A stretch of DNA of 56,997 bases from Candidatus Aminicenantota bacterium (GCA_026393975.1 JAPKZD010000020.1:1-56997); one strand, 5' to 3'. Positions 26,737 to 35,495 are shown, counted from the first letter of the stretch. A program made the numbers and translations. Notes: a model not told the origin generated them from the letters alone.

Positions 26737-26928
26737 ATGCCCAGCGCGAAAGTCAAGATCGACAAGGCCCTCCTCGACAAGATCAGGAAGTATGCCGAGA
26801 TGTCGGGCTACTCCTCGGTCGAGGAGTTCATCACCCATTGCCTCGAAAAAGAGGTCGCCAAAATCGAGGACTCGGACTCGGAAGAGGAGATCAAGAAGAA
26901 GCTCAAGGGGCTGGGCTACATTTCCTGA
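26737..26928 (+). CDS. Small ribbon-helix-helix-like protein
   Basis: The 63-residue protein begins with a short basic strand (AKVKIDKAL), then two helices (LLDKIRKYAEMSG and SVEEFITHCLEKEV) and an acidic tail. This beta-alpha-alpha pattern is that of CopG/Arc-type ribbon-helix-helix DNA-binding proteins. The acidic tail (EDSDSEEE) is unusual. It sits between AP3 and the membrane protein with gaps of 23 and 5 bases, so it could autoregulate the operon or be a non-DNA-binding adaptor. Confidence 0.65.
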   Translation: MPSAKVKIDKALLDKIRKYAEMSGYSSVEEFITHCLEKEVAKIEDSDSEEEIKKKLKGLGYIS

Positions 26929-26933
26929 GGGCC

Positions 26934-27761
26934 ATGGGAATCGTCAACCTCGTCTTCGGCTGGGTCGTCGACATCATCCTTCTGCCTTTCCAGGGAGCGT
27001 CCCCCTGGTTCGGGATGGCAGCCGTATCCCTCCTGACGTCCCTACTGATGCTCGAGGTCTATAAGCTCACTTCGAACCAGGCGGCGATCCGCAGGGCCAA
27101 GGACAGGATCAAGGCCCACCTCCTCGAGCTCCGGCTGTTCAAGGACAGCATGCGCGTCACGCTTCGGGCCCAGGCGGCCATCCTCAAGGCCAATCTGAGC
27201 TACCTTGCCGCGAACCTCAAGCCTCTGCTTGTCATGATCGTTCCCCTTGTCCTCATCCTGGCCCAGCTCAGCCTCTGGTTCGACCGGGCGCCCCTCGGAC
27301 CGGGTGAAGAGACGCTGGTCAAGGTCGGCCTCGAGGAGAAAGCGGACCCTGTATCGCTCCCGATGGAACTCGAGACTTCTCCCGGCCTGGAGATAACTTC
27401 CCCGGCCGTCCGCATCCCGGACGAGCACGAGGTCGCCTGGCGGTTCAAGGCGACCGCTGCGGGCCCTGGCCGTCTGACCCTGCGGGTCGGCGGCCTGATT
27501 CTCGTGAAATCCGTGGCCGTCGGAGGGAAACCCCTGACCAAGGTGTCCTCACTGGCCTCCCGTGGGTCGCTCTGGAAACAGGCCCTCTACCCCGGGGAAC
27601 GGGCCCTCCCGGCCGGAACACCGGTTCGTTCGATAGAGATCCTCTATCCGGCGAAAAGTCTGAGCGTCTTCGGCCATCGCGTCCATTGGCTCGTCGCCTA
27701 TCTCATCCTGTCCATCGCCTTCGGTTTCGCCTTCAAAGGCGTCTTCAAGGTCGAAATCTAA
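26934..27761 (+). CDS. Oxa1/EMC3/DUF106-like integral membrane protein
   Basis: The 275-residue protein starts with hydrophobic segments (about 3-19 and 25-45). A positively charged helical hairpin follows (about 48-95, QAAIRRAKDRIKAHLLELRLFK), then a transmembrane segment (about 97-115), a beta-rich soluble region (about 117-240) and a last transmembrane helix (about 248-270). The membrane helix, basic coiled-coil, membrane helix order is that of the Oxa1 superfamily (YidC, EMC3, archaeal DUF106), which inserts membrane proteins. The beta-rich insert before the last helix is not usual. I assign it by topology only. The start ATG lies 5 bases after the small protein's stop. Confidence 0.5.
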   Translation: MGIVNLVFGWVVDIILLPFQGASPWFGMAAVSLLTSLLMLEVYKLTSNQAAIRRAKDRIKAHLLELRLFKDSMRVTLRAQAAILKANLSYLAANLKPLLVMIVPLVLILAQLSLWFDRAPLGPGEETLVKVGLEEKADPVSLPMELETSPGLEITSPAVRIPDEHEVAWRFKATAAGPGRLTLRVGGLILVKSVAVGGKPLTKVSSLASRGSLWKQALYPGERALPAGTPVRSIEILYPAKSLSVFGHRVHWLVAYLILSIAFGFAFKGVFKVEI

Positions 27762-27785
27762 TTCGCTGCGCTTGAAAGGTTTTCC

Positions 27786-28898
27786 ATGAACATCGATATT
27801 TTTAAGATGGAACGCATGCAGTCCCTCTGGGAAAACGTCGTCGACTACAACCTGTCCGAAAGCGGCGTCCATCCCCTGAACCTCAAGGAGCTCCTGACCC
27901 CCGCCGAGCTCGACTCCCTGGCCGAAGTCGAGATCGGCTACACCCAGACGAACGGCACGGCCGGCCTGCGCGAGCGGATCGCAAGTCTCTACCCGGGAGT
28001 CGGGATCGAGCAGATCCTGACTACGGCCGGCTCGTCGGAGGCCAATTTCCTGCTCATGTGGAGCCTCATCGAGCCCGGCGACGAAGTCCTCTTCGAACTC
28101 CCGAACTACATGCAGATGGGCGGGCTTCTCCGCGCCTTCGGCGCCAAGGTCAAGTCCTTCTATCTCCGCGAGAGCCTGGACTGGCAGCCCGACCTCGACG
28201 AGATGAAAAAGCTGGTCACCGCGAAAACCAAACTCATCGTCCTGACCAATCCCAACAACCCGACCGGGTCCGTCCTCGACCCGGAGGTCATGAAGGGGAT
28301 CGTCGACCTCGCGGCGGGCGTAGGAGCCTGGATCCTCGCCGACGAAGTCTACCAGGGGGCCGAACTTTCTGGCGTCCAGACGCCGAGCTTCTGGGGGGCC
28401 TGGGAGAAGACGCTCGTCGTCAACGGGCTGTCCAAGGCCTACGGCCTGCCGGGCCTGAGGATCGGCTGGATCGTCGGCCCGGAAGAGGTCGTCAAGAAGA
28501 CATGGCCCTATCACGATTACACGACGATCTCCCCCTCCGCCCTGAGCGACCGGCTGGCCACGCTCACCCTGGCCCCGACGACGCGGGAGCGGGTCCTCCA
28601 GAGGACGCGGGGCATCCTCAACGCCAACTTCCCCGTCCTCGAAACGTGGCTCAAGGACCACGAGGGACTATTCAGTTTCCGGCCGCCCCGGGCCGGGGCC
28701 ATCTGTTTCGCCCGATACGACCTGAAAGTCAACTCGACCGAACTCGTCGAGCGGCTGATCAGGGAAAAAAGCGTCCTCCTCGTCCCCGGCGACCACTTCG
28801 AAATGGACGGCTACCTGCGCTTCGGCTACGGCCCCGAGAGAGGTTATCTCCTGCGGGCCCTGGGGCGGGTCGAAGAAATACTTAAAAAAATCGGCTAA
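27786..28898 (+). CDS. Class I/II PLP-dependent aminotransferase
   Basis: The 370-residue fold-type I enzyme shows TTAGSSEANFLLMW for PLP phosphate, the NPNNPTG motif, the aspartate in ILADEVYQG, the Schiff-base lysine in NGLSKAYGLPGLRIGW, and the carboxylate-binding arginine in GYLRFGYG. Features resemble the subgroup that includes capreomycidine synthase and related amino-acid-modifying enzymes, but the substrate is not determined. It sits 24 bases after the Oxa1-like gene with an AAAGG ribosome site, so it is likely part of the same operon. Confidence 0.88.
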   Translation: MNIDIFKMERMQSLWENVVDYNLSESGVHPLNLKELLTPAELDSLAEVEIGYTQTNGTAGLRERIASLYPGVGIEQILTTAGSSEANFLLMWSLIEPGDEVLFELPNYMQMGGLLRAFGAKVKSFYLRESLDWQPDLDEMKKLVTAKTKLIVLTNPNNPTGSVLDPEVMKGIVDLAAGVGAWILADEVYQGAELSGVQTPSFWGAWEKTLVVNGLSKAYGLPGLRIGWIVGPEEVVKKTWPYHDYTTISPSALSDRLATLTLAPTTRERVLQRTRGILNANFPVLETWLKDHEGLFSFRPPRAGAICFARYDLKVNSTELVERLIREKSVLLVPGDHFEMDGYLRFGYGPERGYLLRALGRVEEILKKIG

Positions 28899-28967
28899 AC
28901 GTGGTAGAATCTTGAATCCGTTCCCTTGGGGAATGAGTTATAAGCCATAGCACCAAAGGAGGCTACT

Positions 28968-29516
28968 ATGAACAGAGTCCGAACAATCGTCCCCCTCGTC
29001 ATTCTTTTCATCCTGGTCGTCGCCGGCGTTTCTTACGCCCAGCAGGCGTCCAAGATCGCCATCATCAATTCCCAGAAGGCATTCGAAACCTCTGTGGAAG
29101 GGAAGAGAGTCTTGGGCCAGATGCAGGACCGCGAGACCAAGATCAAGACGGACATCCAGAAGCAGGACGACTCCATCCGTCTGCTCGAGAACAAGCTGAG
29201 CACGGGCCGGCTGACCATGACCAACGAAGCCCTCCTGGGCATCCAGGCCGACATCGACAAGAAGACGACGGAACGGAAGAGGTACGAAGAGGACGCCACG
29301 CGCGACGCCCAGCAGTTCTCCGGCAACCTCGTCCAGAAGATCCGCGCCGAGATGGTCACGATCATCGAGAACCTGGCCAAGGAGCGGGGCCTCGAGCTCG
29401 TCCTCGACGTGGCCCAGAGCGGTGTCGTCACCTTCAGTCCGACGGTCGATATCACCGATGAAATTATCCGCCGTTACGACCAGAGCAAGGCGGCCACCCC
29501 TCCCGTCAAGAAGTAA
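28968..29516 (+). CDS. OmpH/Skp-family periplasmic chaperone
   Basis: The 182-residue protein has a Sec signal peptide (about 1-23, SYAQ), then KIAIINSQKAFET and a long charged coiled coil (about 45-140). It ends in a conserved head segment (RGLELVLDVAQSGVVTFSPTVDITDEIIRRY), which is the OmpH/Skp pattern. Skp carries unfolded outer-membrane proteins across the periplasm. It starts 69 bases after the aminotransferase with a strong AAAGGAGG site and may have its own weak promoter. Its presence suggests a diderm cell. Confidence 0.9.
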   Translation: MNRVRTIVPLVILFILVVAGVSYAQQASKIAIINSQKAFETSVEGKRVLGQMQDRETKIKTDIQKQDDSIRLLENKLSTGRLTMTNEALLGIQADIDKKTTERKRYEEDATRDAQQFSGNLVQKIRAEMVTIIENLAKERGLELVLDVAQSGVVTFSPTVDITDEIIRRYDQSKAATPPVKK

Positions 29517-29542
29517 GTTCCCCGCCTCTCCCCGTCGCCCCG

Positions 29543-32161
29543 TCAGTCCTTGATCCGGAGGATCACTTCTCCCATGACGTAGACGCCTTCCCCGACGGCG
29601 GGAAACGCGACCTTGAGCTTTCGGCCGTCGAACTCCCCCCCCGACGCGGACTCCACACGGTCTCCGTTGAGGATCTCGAGAGTGTATGTCTCTCCGGCCA
29701 ATCCCTCCAAGCTTATTCTGAGGTCGCGGCCGGCGAGGGCGGTGCCGATGATCCTCAACCCCCGGCTGAGGTCCCCCGTCATGGTCGGTACGTCGGAAGG
29801 AACGACCTCGGGGGCGGGAGCGAACCTCATCTCGACGGTGTCGTCGCCTGAAAGCGCGAATTCGGCGCGCGGCCGGACCGCTTGGGCGAATGGCCGTTCG
29901 TCGGCGGCATAAACGAGGGAAGAACCGTTGAGGGTCGCGGCCAGGACCTTGGTCCCGAGCCCGAACGCCGGCTCGAAGACAAAACCGAAACCCGCCGCCT
30001 TCTCCGACTTGATCCGTAGCGTGACGCTGTCCTTCGCCCGGGAGTATTCCAACGAGAACCGCGCCTCGCCGACCTTTCCGTTCGATATAGAGACCGACGT
30101 CCAGTCGGCCGGAAAGCCTGGCCGGAAGGATATCTTTCTATCCAGGGCGCTGCCATCGAGGCCGAGGAGACCGCGAACGAGCGGCAGGACGACGCCGGTG
30201 CTTGAGAAACCCTGGTGCGCGACTCCCTCCTGGGGCCAGGTGTTCTGGGCCCCCGAGAAAAGCTCCATGACCGTCCCCAGGGAGTTGTCGAAGGTATGCC
30301 GGGCGTTGGCCATGAGCACCTGATAGCCCTGGGGGAGATAATCAAAGTCGAACAGCGCCGCGGCAACCCAACCGGAGAGGAACGGCCAGCATGCGCCATA
30401 ATTATAGTTCAGTGGCTCGAAGAGCGGACTCCGGCTGGAGAGCATCCTGACTCCCCAATCGGTCGTCAGGTCGGCCCGGTTCATCCGGGCCAGGGTCCGG
30501 AGGCCGCGCGCGAAATCGCCCAGGCCCCAAGCCAGACCGACGGCGCTCCAAGGCGTCAGTTCCGAGACCAGGCGTCCGTCCTTGTTGAAAGCGTAGGAAT
30601 ACTGCCCGTTCGCCTCGTCCCAGAATTTTTCTTTCCAGGCTTTTTCGGCGCGGGCCGTGTTGGTTTCGGCTTTTTTCCCGACGGCCTTGTCCCCCATCGC
30701 CGCGGCCAGGGTTTTCATGGCCATGTTCGCCCGGACGCAGACCGCGCCGAGGTAGATGTCGGTCTGAATGCCGGTGAGCGATCCGAATTCGAGGGCGCCG
30801 AGGCCCGCCTTGCCGTTGTCCATGAGCCCGTCGCCGTCGCCGTCCGTCGCGAGCGACCATTCGTAGGCCTTGAGGATGGAAAGCCAGCTCGCCTTGAGGA
30901 ACTCGAGATCGCCCGTCCGCCGGACATAGTCTTCCATGGCCACGATGTAATAAGGCGACGTGTCGCCGTGGATGTAGCCGTAGGGATAGTCCTCCCACCA
31001 GCGGAGATAGCCGGCGGCCTGGGACAACTCGTGGGCCATCTTGCCGTCCTTGCGCTGCCATTTTTGAGTGAAGGCGAGCCCGTCGCGCGAAGCCGCCGTA
31101 TTTCCGAAGCTGTTGAAAGATAACGAGTTAAGATAGGCGTCGGTGCCGAAAAACCAGCCGAAACCGGGCCGGCCGCCAGTTCCCGAAGACCCGAGCCCGG
31201 CGACGAGCCCCCGGCCCAGGTCGGGGTTGTCGACGATTAGGCCGTCCAGGGCGACCTTGGCCCACTCGAAGGCCAAGTCGAGCCGGCGCGCGGGTGTCCG
31301 GATGCCGAGCGTCGAGCGCCTCAACTCCTCATAATAATCGACCGCCCGCCGGTACCTTTTTTCCGGGTCGGCGACCATGTCCTGATAGACCTTCTTGACA
31401 TCGTCCCGGACGCCCTTGCCTCCGGCGACGACGACAGGGATGAAACGGCCGACGACGGATCTCGGGTCGGCGATCTCGACTTTGAACTGGTTCGGGACGT
31501 CCGATAGCATGTGGGCGGGCGTGTAGGAGATGCCCCGGGCCGCCGGCGAGCCCAGAAAGCCGTGGTTTTTCCTCGTCGGCTCCGAGATGAGATAGGCCTT
31601 GAGGCCGTCGTCCCAGTAGGCGTACTGGCCGCCGAGGCCGGCCGGCCACATCGGCTGGAGGACGGGGATGAAGCTGCAGACGACGGTCAGTGGTTCCGTG
31701 GAATCGATGTCGAGGAGGATGACCGCACCCGACTCTTCGACCGGCGCGATGAAGTGGGCTTTCACGGTGAAGGATTGATACGTGTAAGTCAGGGTGGTCA
31801 CGGCGGGCTGGACGGAGACGAAACGGACAATGTCCCGGCCCTGGATGGGGACGGTGCTCGTACCCAGGAGGAAGGAGAATTCGAAGTTACGGAGGAGCTT
31901 CAAGGGATAAGCCCAGGCCTCGAACGCGCCGCTCTCATAGCCGAGCAGGGCGAACCGCCGTCCGACCTTGTCGAAGGGCGTCTGGGGCTGGGCCGGCCGG
32001 CTCAGTTCGAGGTCTCCCCTCGCGATCCTGAACTCGGCGACCGTGCCCTCCGCCGGCTTGATTTCCTGAGAGACGGCCGGGGCGGCGGAAAGGCCTCCGC
32101 TAATAACTAAGAAGAATATGGCCGCGGCGATAAGAACCCGCGTTCGCGCAGTGATCTTCAT
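29543..32161 (-). CDS. Secreted six-hairpin glycosidase-like protein
   Basis: The 872-residue protein has a signal peptide (about 1-30). The N-terminal half is beta-rich. The central region (about 290-680) is an (alpha/alpha)6-type toroid with WFFGTDAYLNSLSF, YPYGYIHGDTSPYYIVAMEDYVRRTGD and a C-terminal SELTPWSAVGLAWG, as in amylo-alpha-1,6-glucosidase-like and GH63/GH15-like enzymes. A C-terminal beta-sandwich follows. It probably removes a sugar from an oligosaccharide outside the cytoplasm; linkage and sugar cannot be told. It converges on the OmpH gene with only 26 bases between, and is transcribed alone. Confidence 0.72.
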   Translation of the reverse strand: MKITARTRVLIAAAIFFLVISGGLSAAPAVSQEIKPAEGTVAEFRIARGDLELSRPAQPQTPFDKVGRRFALLGYESGAFEAWAYPLKLLRNFEFSFLLGTSTVPIQGRDIVRFVSVQPAVTTLTYTYQSFTVKAHFIAPVEESGAVILLDIDSTEPLTVVCSFIPVLQPMWPAGLGGQYAYWDDGLKAYLISEPTRKNHGFLGSPAARGISYTPAHMLSDVPNQFKVEIADPRSVVGRFIPVVVAGGKGVRDDVKKVYQDMVADPEKRYRRAVDYYEELRRSTLGIRTPARRLDLAFEWAKVALDGLIVDNPDLGRGLVAGLGSSGTGGRPGFGWFFGTDAYLNSLSFNSFGNTAASRDGLAFTQKWQRKDGKMAHELSQAAGYLRWWEDYPYGYIHGDTSPYYIVAMEDYVRRTGDLEFLKASWLSILKAYEWSLATDGDGDGLMDNGKAGLGALEFGSLTGIQTDIYLGAVCVRANMAMKTLAAAMGDKAVGKKAETNTARAEKAWKEKFWDEANGQYSYAFNKDGRLVSELTPWSAVGLAWGLGDFARGLRTLARMNRADLTTDWGVRMLSSRSPLFEPLNYNYGACWPFLSGWVAAALFDFDYLPQGYQVLMANARHTFDNSLGTVMELFSGAQNTWPQEGVAHQGFSSTGVVLPLVRGLLGLDGSALDRKISFRPGFPADWTSVSISNGKVGEARFSLEYSRAKDSVTLRIKSEKAAGFGFVFEPAFGLGTKVLAATLNGSSLVYAADERPFAQAVRPRAEFALSGDDTVEMRFAPAPEVVPSDVPTMTGDLSRGLRIIGTALAGRDLRISLEGLAGETYTLEILNGDRVESASGGEFDGRKLKVAFPAVGEGVYVMGEVILRIKD

Positions 32162-32177
32162 GTTGCCCTCCGCGCTT

Positions 32178-32205
32178 ATCTTAACCCAACCCGGCGGAGA
32201 AGCAA
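32178..32205 (-). promoter_or_regulatory. Candidate promoter of the glycosidase-like gene
   Basis: The minus strand reads TTGCTT (32205-32200), a 16-bp spacer and TAAGAT (32183-32178). GGAGGG precedes the ATG at 32161. The -35 box overlaps a perfect 14-bp palindrome. Confidence 0.4.
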
Positions 32206-32216
32206 GAACGTTCTTG
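32203..32216. repeat. 14-bp palindrome overlapping the -35 region
   Basis: CAAGAACGTTCTTG is perfectly self-complementary and overlaps the predicted -35 box of the glycosidase-like gene. This is a typical position for a repressor operator. The regulator is not identified. Confidence 0.5.
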
Positions 32217-32254
32217 GAGGGACGAAGGCGAAGCGGGGCGTTTCAGTCAAGGGA

Positions 32255-32302
32255 CGAGCCTTCGGCTCGCCACTCGCCCGTGGCCTATATCAACGGGCGA
32301 GT
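32255..32302. repeat. Tandem hairpins after the metallophosphoesterase
   Basis: Two inverted repeats lie in tandem. CGAGCC-TTC-GGCTCG spans 32255-32269, and ACTCGCCCGT pairs with ACGGGCGAGT (32272-32281 and 32293-32302). The second overlaps the last codons of the metallophosphoesterase. They may end or stabilise its transcript. No T-run follows. Confidence 0.6.
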
Positions 32303-33471
32303 ACGGCGGAAGTGGACCCCCGGCCGCCGTCGAAGGTCAGCCGGATGCGGACGATCTCGGGCCGGCTGCCGGTGCGCACGGGAGGACCCCAGGTCCCGAC
32401 ACCGCTCGTCACGTAGTACTGGGTGTTTCCCTTTCGGAGATAGCCCCAGTTGAGCTCCCAGACTATTCTGTTGATGATGTCGAGCGGGAAAAGCTGTCCG
32501 GCGTGGGTATGGCCCGAAAGCTGGAGGTCGACGCCGGCCTGGCTCGCCTCTTCGAGGTGGGCCGGCTGGTGGTCGAGGAGGATGACGGGCAGCCGGTCGT
32601 CGAAGCCGTGTTTGGCCAGGATATCCCGGATCGGGAGACGCGACTCTTTGGGTGTGAGAGAGCTCGGGTCCCTTCTGCCGACAAGGACGAAGGCGCCGGC
32701 CACGTTGACGGCCTCGTCTTCGAGGACCTTGATGTCGCAGGCGCGGAGGAAGGCCAGGTTTCTCTCGAGGCCGCTGTAGAATTCGTGGTTCCCGGGCACA
32801 GCGAAGACGCCCAGGGGAGCCCGGAGCCGCCTCATGATCGCGCTGAATTCCGCCTCGTCCTTCGCCGTGACCGTCTCGTCGACGATATCGCCGGGCAGGA
32901 AGACGATGTCCGGAGTGAGGGCGTTGATCCTCTCGATGATTTTTTCGAGTCTCGACCGGCCGACGAGCGTCCCTAGGTGCAGGTCCGAGGCCAGGACGAT
33001 GGTCAGGCGTTCCATCCCTCCGGCTTTTTTGGGGATGTTCAAAGCGAGTTCGACGGTCCGGGGCCGGACGGCGTTATATGCTCCTGCGGCCATCGAGAGT
33101 GCCGTGATGCCGGCCACGGCGAGGAAGAGGACGAGCCCGGCGGGGCCAGGACGTGCGGAAAAAGACTTCGGAAGAAAATGGACGAACGCGTTCAGGAGGC
33201 GGACCAGGTCGATGATGACGGCACCTAGGAAACCGTAGAGCATCACGATCATGTGGAAGGAACCGGCCATGATGAAGGGCGACGAGAGAGAATTCCTGCC
33301 GAGGGCCATGAGGACCCGGCCGAGGGGATAGGCCAGGGCTAAGGCGATGAACGCGGCCATGAAGACAACTTTCGCCGTGGGGTATCCCCCAAGCGCCTGT
33401 GCACCGCGGCGGGCGACGTAGAAATTGACCAGCCCGTAGATGGATATGGCCACGGCGAGAAAAACGAACAT
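32290..33471 (-). CDS. Membrane-anchored metallophosphoesterase (YkuE-like)
   Basis: The 393-residue protein starts with several transmembrane helices (about the first 150 residues). A calcineurin-like domain follows with all metal motifs: ASDLHLG, FLPGDIVDE, VPGNHEFYSG and LSGHTHAGQ. Related proteins with this layout act on phospholipids or other phosphoesters at the membrane. A GTG at 33486 would overlap the nitroreductase stop, but GAGGAG sits 8 bases before the ATG at 33471, so I prefer the latter. It is the last gene of the peptidase-nitroreductase-phosphoesterase unit. Confidence 0.85.
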   Translation of the reverse strand: MFVFLAVAISIYGLVNFYVARRGAQALGGYPTAKVVFMAAFIALALAYPLGRVLMALGRNSLSSPFIMAGSFHMIVMLYGFLGAVIIDLVRLLNAFVHFLPKSFSARPGPAGLVLFLAVAGITALSMAAGAYNAVRPRTVELALNIPKKAGGMERLTIVLASDLHLGTLVGRSRLEKIIERINALTPDIVFLPGDIVDETVTAKDEAEFSAIMRRLRAPLGVFAVPGNHEFYSGLERNLAFLRACDIKVLEDEAVNVAGAFVLVGRRDPSSLTPKESRLPIRDILAKHGFDDRLPVILLDHQPAHLEEASQAGVDLQLSGHTHAGQLFPLDIINRIVWELNWGYLRKGNTQYYVTSGVGTWGPPVRTGSRPEIVRIRLTFDGGRGSTSAVLAR

Positions 33472-33482
33472 CTTCCGGCTCC

Positions 33483-34064
33483 TCACTCCCGTTCGACCCC
33501 GTTGAAGGTCACGACCTCCTCGAAAGTCTTTCGGGGCGGCTCGCGGTTCGGCCTTTTTTCGGCGTAGCCGATGGGCATCATGGCCACGACCTTATACTTC
33601 CGGGGGATCCCGAGGACCTTGCGGACCTTGCGGTAATTGAACCAGCCCATCCAGCACGTCGCCAGGCCGAGCTCTTCGGCTTGTAGGACGATGTGCTCCC
33701 CGGCGATGCCGATGTCAAGAAAATGGAAGGGAACGCCCTGGAGTTTGGAGCCCAGACGGTCGGCGACGCGATCGAGCCTGGCCAGGAGAACGAGGATAAC
33801 CGGGGCCAGCGCGGCAAACTTCGACCCGGAATAGATGCCGGTGAAGGCCGCGGCCGTGAGCCGGCGCTTGAGCTCGGGGTCGTCGACGACGACGAAGCGC
33901 CAGGGCTGGGCATTGTGGGCCGATGGCGCAAGCAGGGCCGCTTCGAGACAGGCCCGGATTTTCTCCGGGTCGACCGGCGCCGGCAGATAGCGGCGGATGC
34001 TCCGCCGGCCGCGCAGGATTTTCTGGAACGCCGTAACCTCGGAGCCCGTTCGTTCTTCGGTCAT
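33483..34064 (-). CDS. Nitroreductase-family flavoprotein
   Basis: The 193-residue protein has the FMN-binding start GRRSIRRYLPAPVDPEKI, then APSAHNAQPWRFVVVDD, EELGLATCWMGWFNY and a final glycine-bearing KVVAMMPIGYAEKRP segment. It probably binds FMN and uses NAD(P)H; the physiological electron acceptor is unknown. The ATG follows the M24 peptidase stop by 5 bases and AGGTGA supplies a ribosome site. An in-frame upstream extension only mirrors the peptidase gene. Confidence 0.88.
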   Translation of the reverse strand: MTEERTGSEVTAFQKILRGRRSIRRYLPAPVDPEKIRACLEAALLAPSAHNAQPWRFVVVDDPELKRRLTAAAFTGIYSGSKFAALAPVILVLLARLDRVADRLGSKLQGVPFHFLDIGIAGEHIVLQAEELGLATCWMGWFNYRKVRKVLGIPRKYKVVAMMPIGYAEKRPNREPPRKTFEEVVTFNGVERE

Positions 34065-34069
34065 GTCGG

Positions 34070-35389
34070 TCACCTGATGAGATGGAGCTCCGTCTGGCGC
34101 TTGTCCAGGAAATAGGTCCCGGCCTCGGTGAAGGCAGCGTCCTGCTCGAGGGCGATTTGGACCTCCTGGTTTTCCCATTCGGGGACCGCCGCCCGGACGT
34201 TGAGCTCGATCGAATAAACCGTATCAAAATGGAGAGGATAATCGCCGGGCCCCGGCACACCGTCCTGCTTATCCCAGAGGCCGATGGTCGGCCCGGCCGC
34301 GTGGCCGTGGACGCCCAGGGGGTGCGTATAGATGCTCGGCTTCAGGCCCTCGTCCCTGGCGCACTTGAGGGCCGCCGCGAGGACCTGGTTTCCGGTCAAC
34401 CCCTCCTTCATTTCTCCAAGGAGGATGTCCTGGAGCCGGTTCCCTTGGGCCAAGGCGTCTTTCAGACCCTGGGGGGCGTCGGTTTCGCCGACCTGCAGGA
34501 CATAGGCGTGCTGCTGGGTATCTGTGTTGAGCCTAAGGTAATTGATACCGAAATCGCAATGAAGAAGGTCTCCCCGGTGGATGACCGGGCTGTCTTTATA
34601 AGGGCTCGACTTGGGGCGCTCGATCGAAATGGAAGGGTCGAACCAAGTCGTCTGGCCAAGAGCGCGGAGCTTCTCCCACATCCACCACTCGACGTCGTTC
34701 GTGGTCGTGACCCCCGGCGTGATAACCTTCGAGGAGAACGCCTCGGCGATGATGGCGTGGGCGATCGCGGCGATATGAGGGTAGACCTCGAGTTCCTCAG
34801 GAAGGCGCCGTTCGAGCCAGCCCACGGCCAGACGTTCCGCACCGGCGAGTCTTTTCGCGTACTCCGGGCCGAGGGCCTGGACGAGGAGTTTCTTTTTGGA
34901 CGCGCTGAGGCCGTCGCCGAAAGCGAAAACCTCCGCCTCGTTGATCCCGATCCGCTTGGGATCGCGCTGTTTTACCGCGTTCGCAAGGGCCCGCCATTGG
35001 TCTTCCTGACCGGCCTTCCATACGGTCGGATAGAGGTTGCCGATCCCGTACCGGCTGACGGAAAATCTCTCGATGCCCTTATCCCCGCCCTTGTCGAAGA
35101 AAACGAGGATGCTCAGACGGCGGGCCGAGAGGCTGGTGAAGGGCACGAGAGAGAGGTAGACCGGGTCCTCGTTGTATTCTTCGCAGACGACGAGCCACAT
35201 GTCGATCTTCTCCCGTCTCATGAGCTCGGGAAGGATTTTTTCCAATCGGCCGGTCAGCCAGCCGTCATAAACCGCGGCCTGCTCCTTGAGGCTCAGGACG
35301 GCGGGGATTTCGCCCCCTCTTGCGAGGGGCACTAGGCTCGCCAGAACGATGACTCCGATGAGGATGACATGACTCTTTCGACTCTTCAT
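34070..35389 (-). CDS. Exported M24-family metallopeptidase (Xaa-Pro dipeptidase-like)
   Basis: The 439-residue protein has a signal peptide (about 1-25, LARGGE), an N-terminal creatinase-like domain (about 40-200) and a pita-bread catalytic domain (about 205-430). Metal ligands can be read in LLHCDFGINYLRLNTDTQQ (two Asp), THPLGVHGH (His), YSIELN (Glu) and VQIALEQDA (Glu). Family members cleave Xaa-Pro or related dipeptides. An exported form agrees with peptide scavenging. It heads a three-gene unit with the nitroreductase and metallophosphoesterase. Confidence 0.87.
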   Translation of the reverse strand: MKSRKSHVILIGVIVLASLVPLARGGEIPAVLSLKEQAAVYDGWLTGRLEKILPELMRREKIDMWLVVCEEYNEDPVYLSLVPFTSLSARRLSILVFFDKGGDKGIERFSVSRYGIGNLYPTVWKAGQEDQWRALANAVKQRDPKRIGINEAEVFAFGDGLSASKKKLLVQALGPEYAKRLAGAERLAVGWLERRLPEELEVYPHIAAIAHAIIAEAFSSKVITPGVTTTNDVEWWMWEKLRALGQTTWFDPSISIERPKSSPYKDSPVIHRGDLLHCDFGINYLRLNTDTQQHAYVLQVGETDAPQGLKDALAQGNRLQDILLGEMKEGLTGNQVLAAALKCARDEGLKPSIYTHPLGVHGHAAGPTIGLWDKQDGVPGPGDYPLHFDTVYSIELNVRAAVPEWENQEVQIALEQDAAFTEAGTYFLDKRQTELHLIR

Positions 35390-35406
35390 CCTGTGCTCCT
35401 TATTAC

Positions 35407-35432
35407 GGCGCTGCCTTTATTCGGGCGGCGCC
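35407..35432. repeat. GC-rich inverted repeat between divergent genes
   Basis: Nine-base arms GGCGCTGCC and GGCGGCGCC (one wobble) enclose an 8-base loop, 18 bases upstream of the M24 peptidase start. It would lie in that gene's leader. Confidence 0.45.
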
Positions 35433-35495
35433 AAGTCCCTAAAACTATACCAAAACACGTCCCGCCGCAAGGACGAGCAACCCGCCGGCGGTGCA

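Noticed and set aside
32203-32216. LexA-type SOS box
   Set aside because: The known GAAC-N4-GTTC spacing is absent; the halves here abut.
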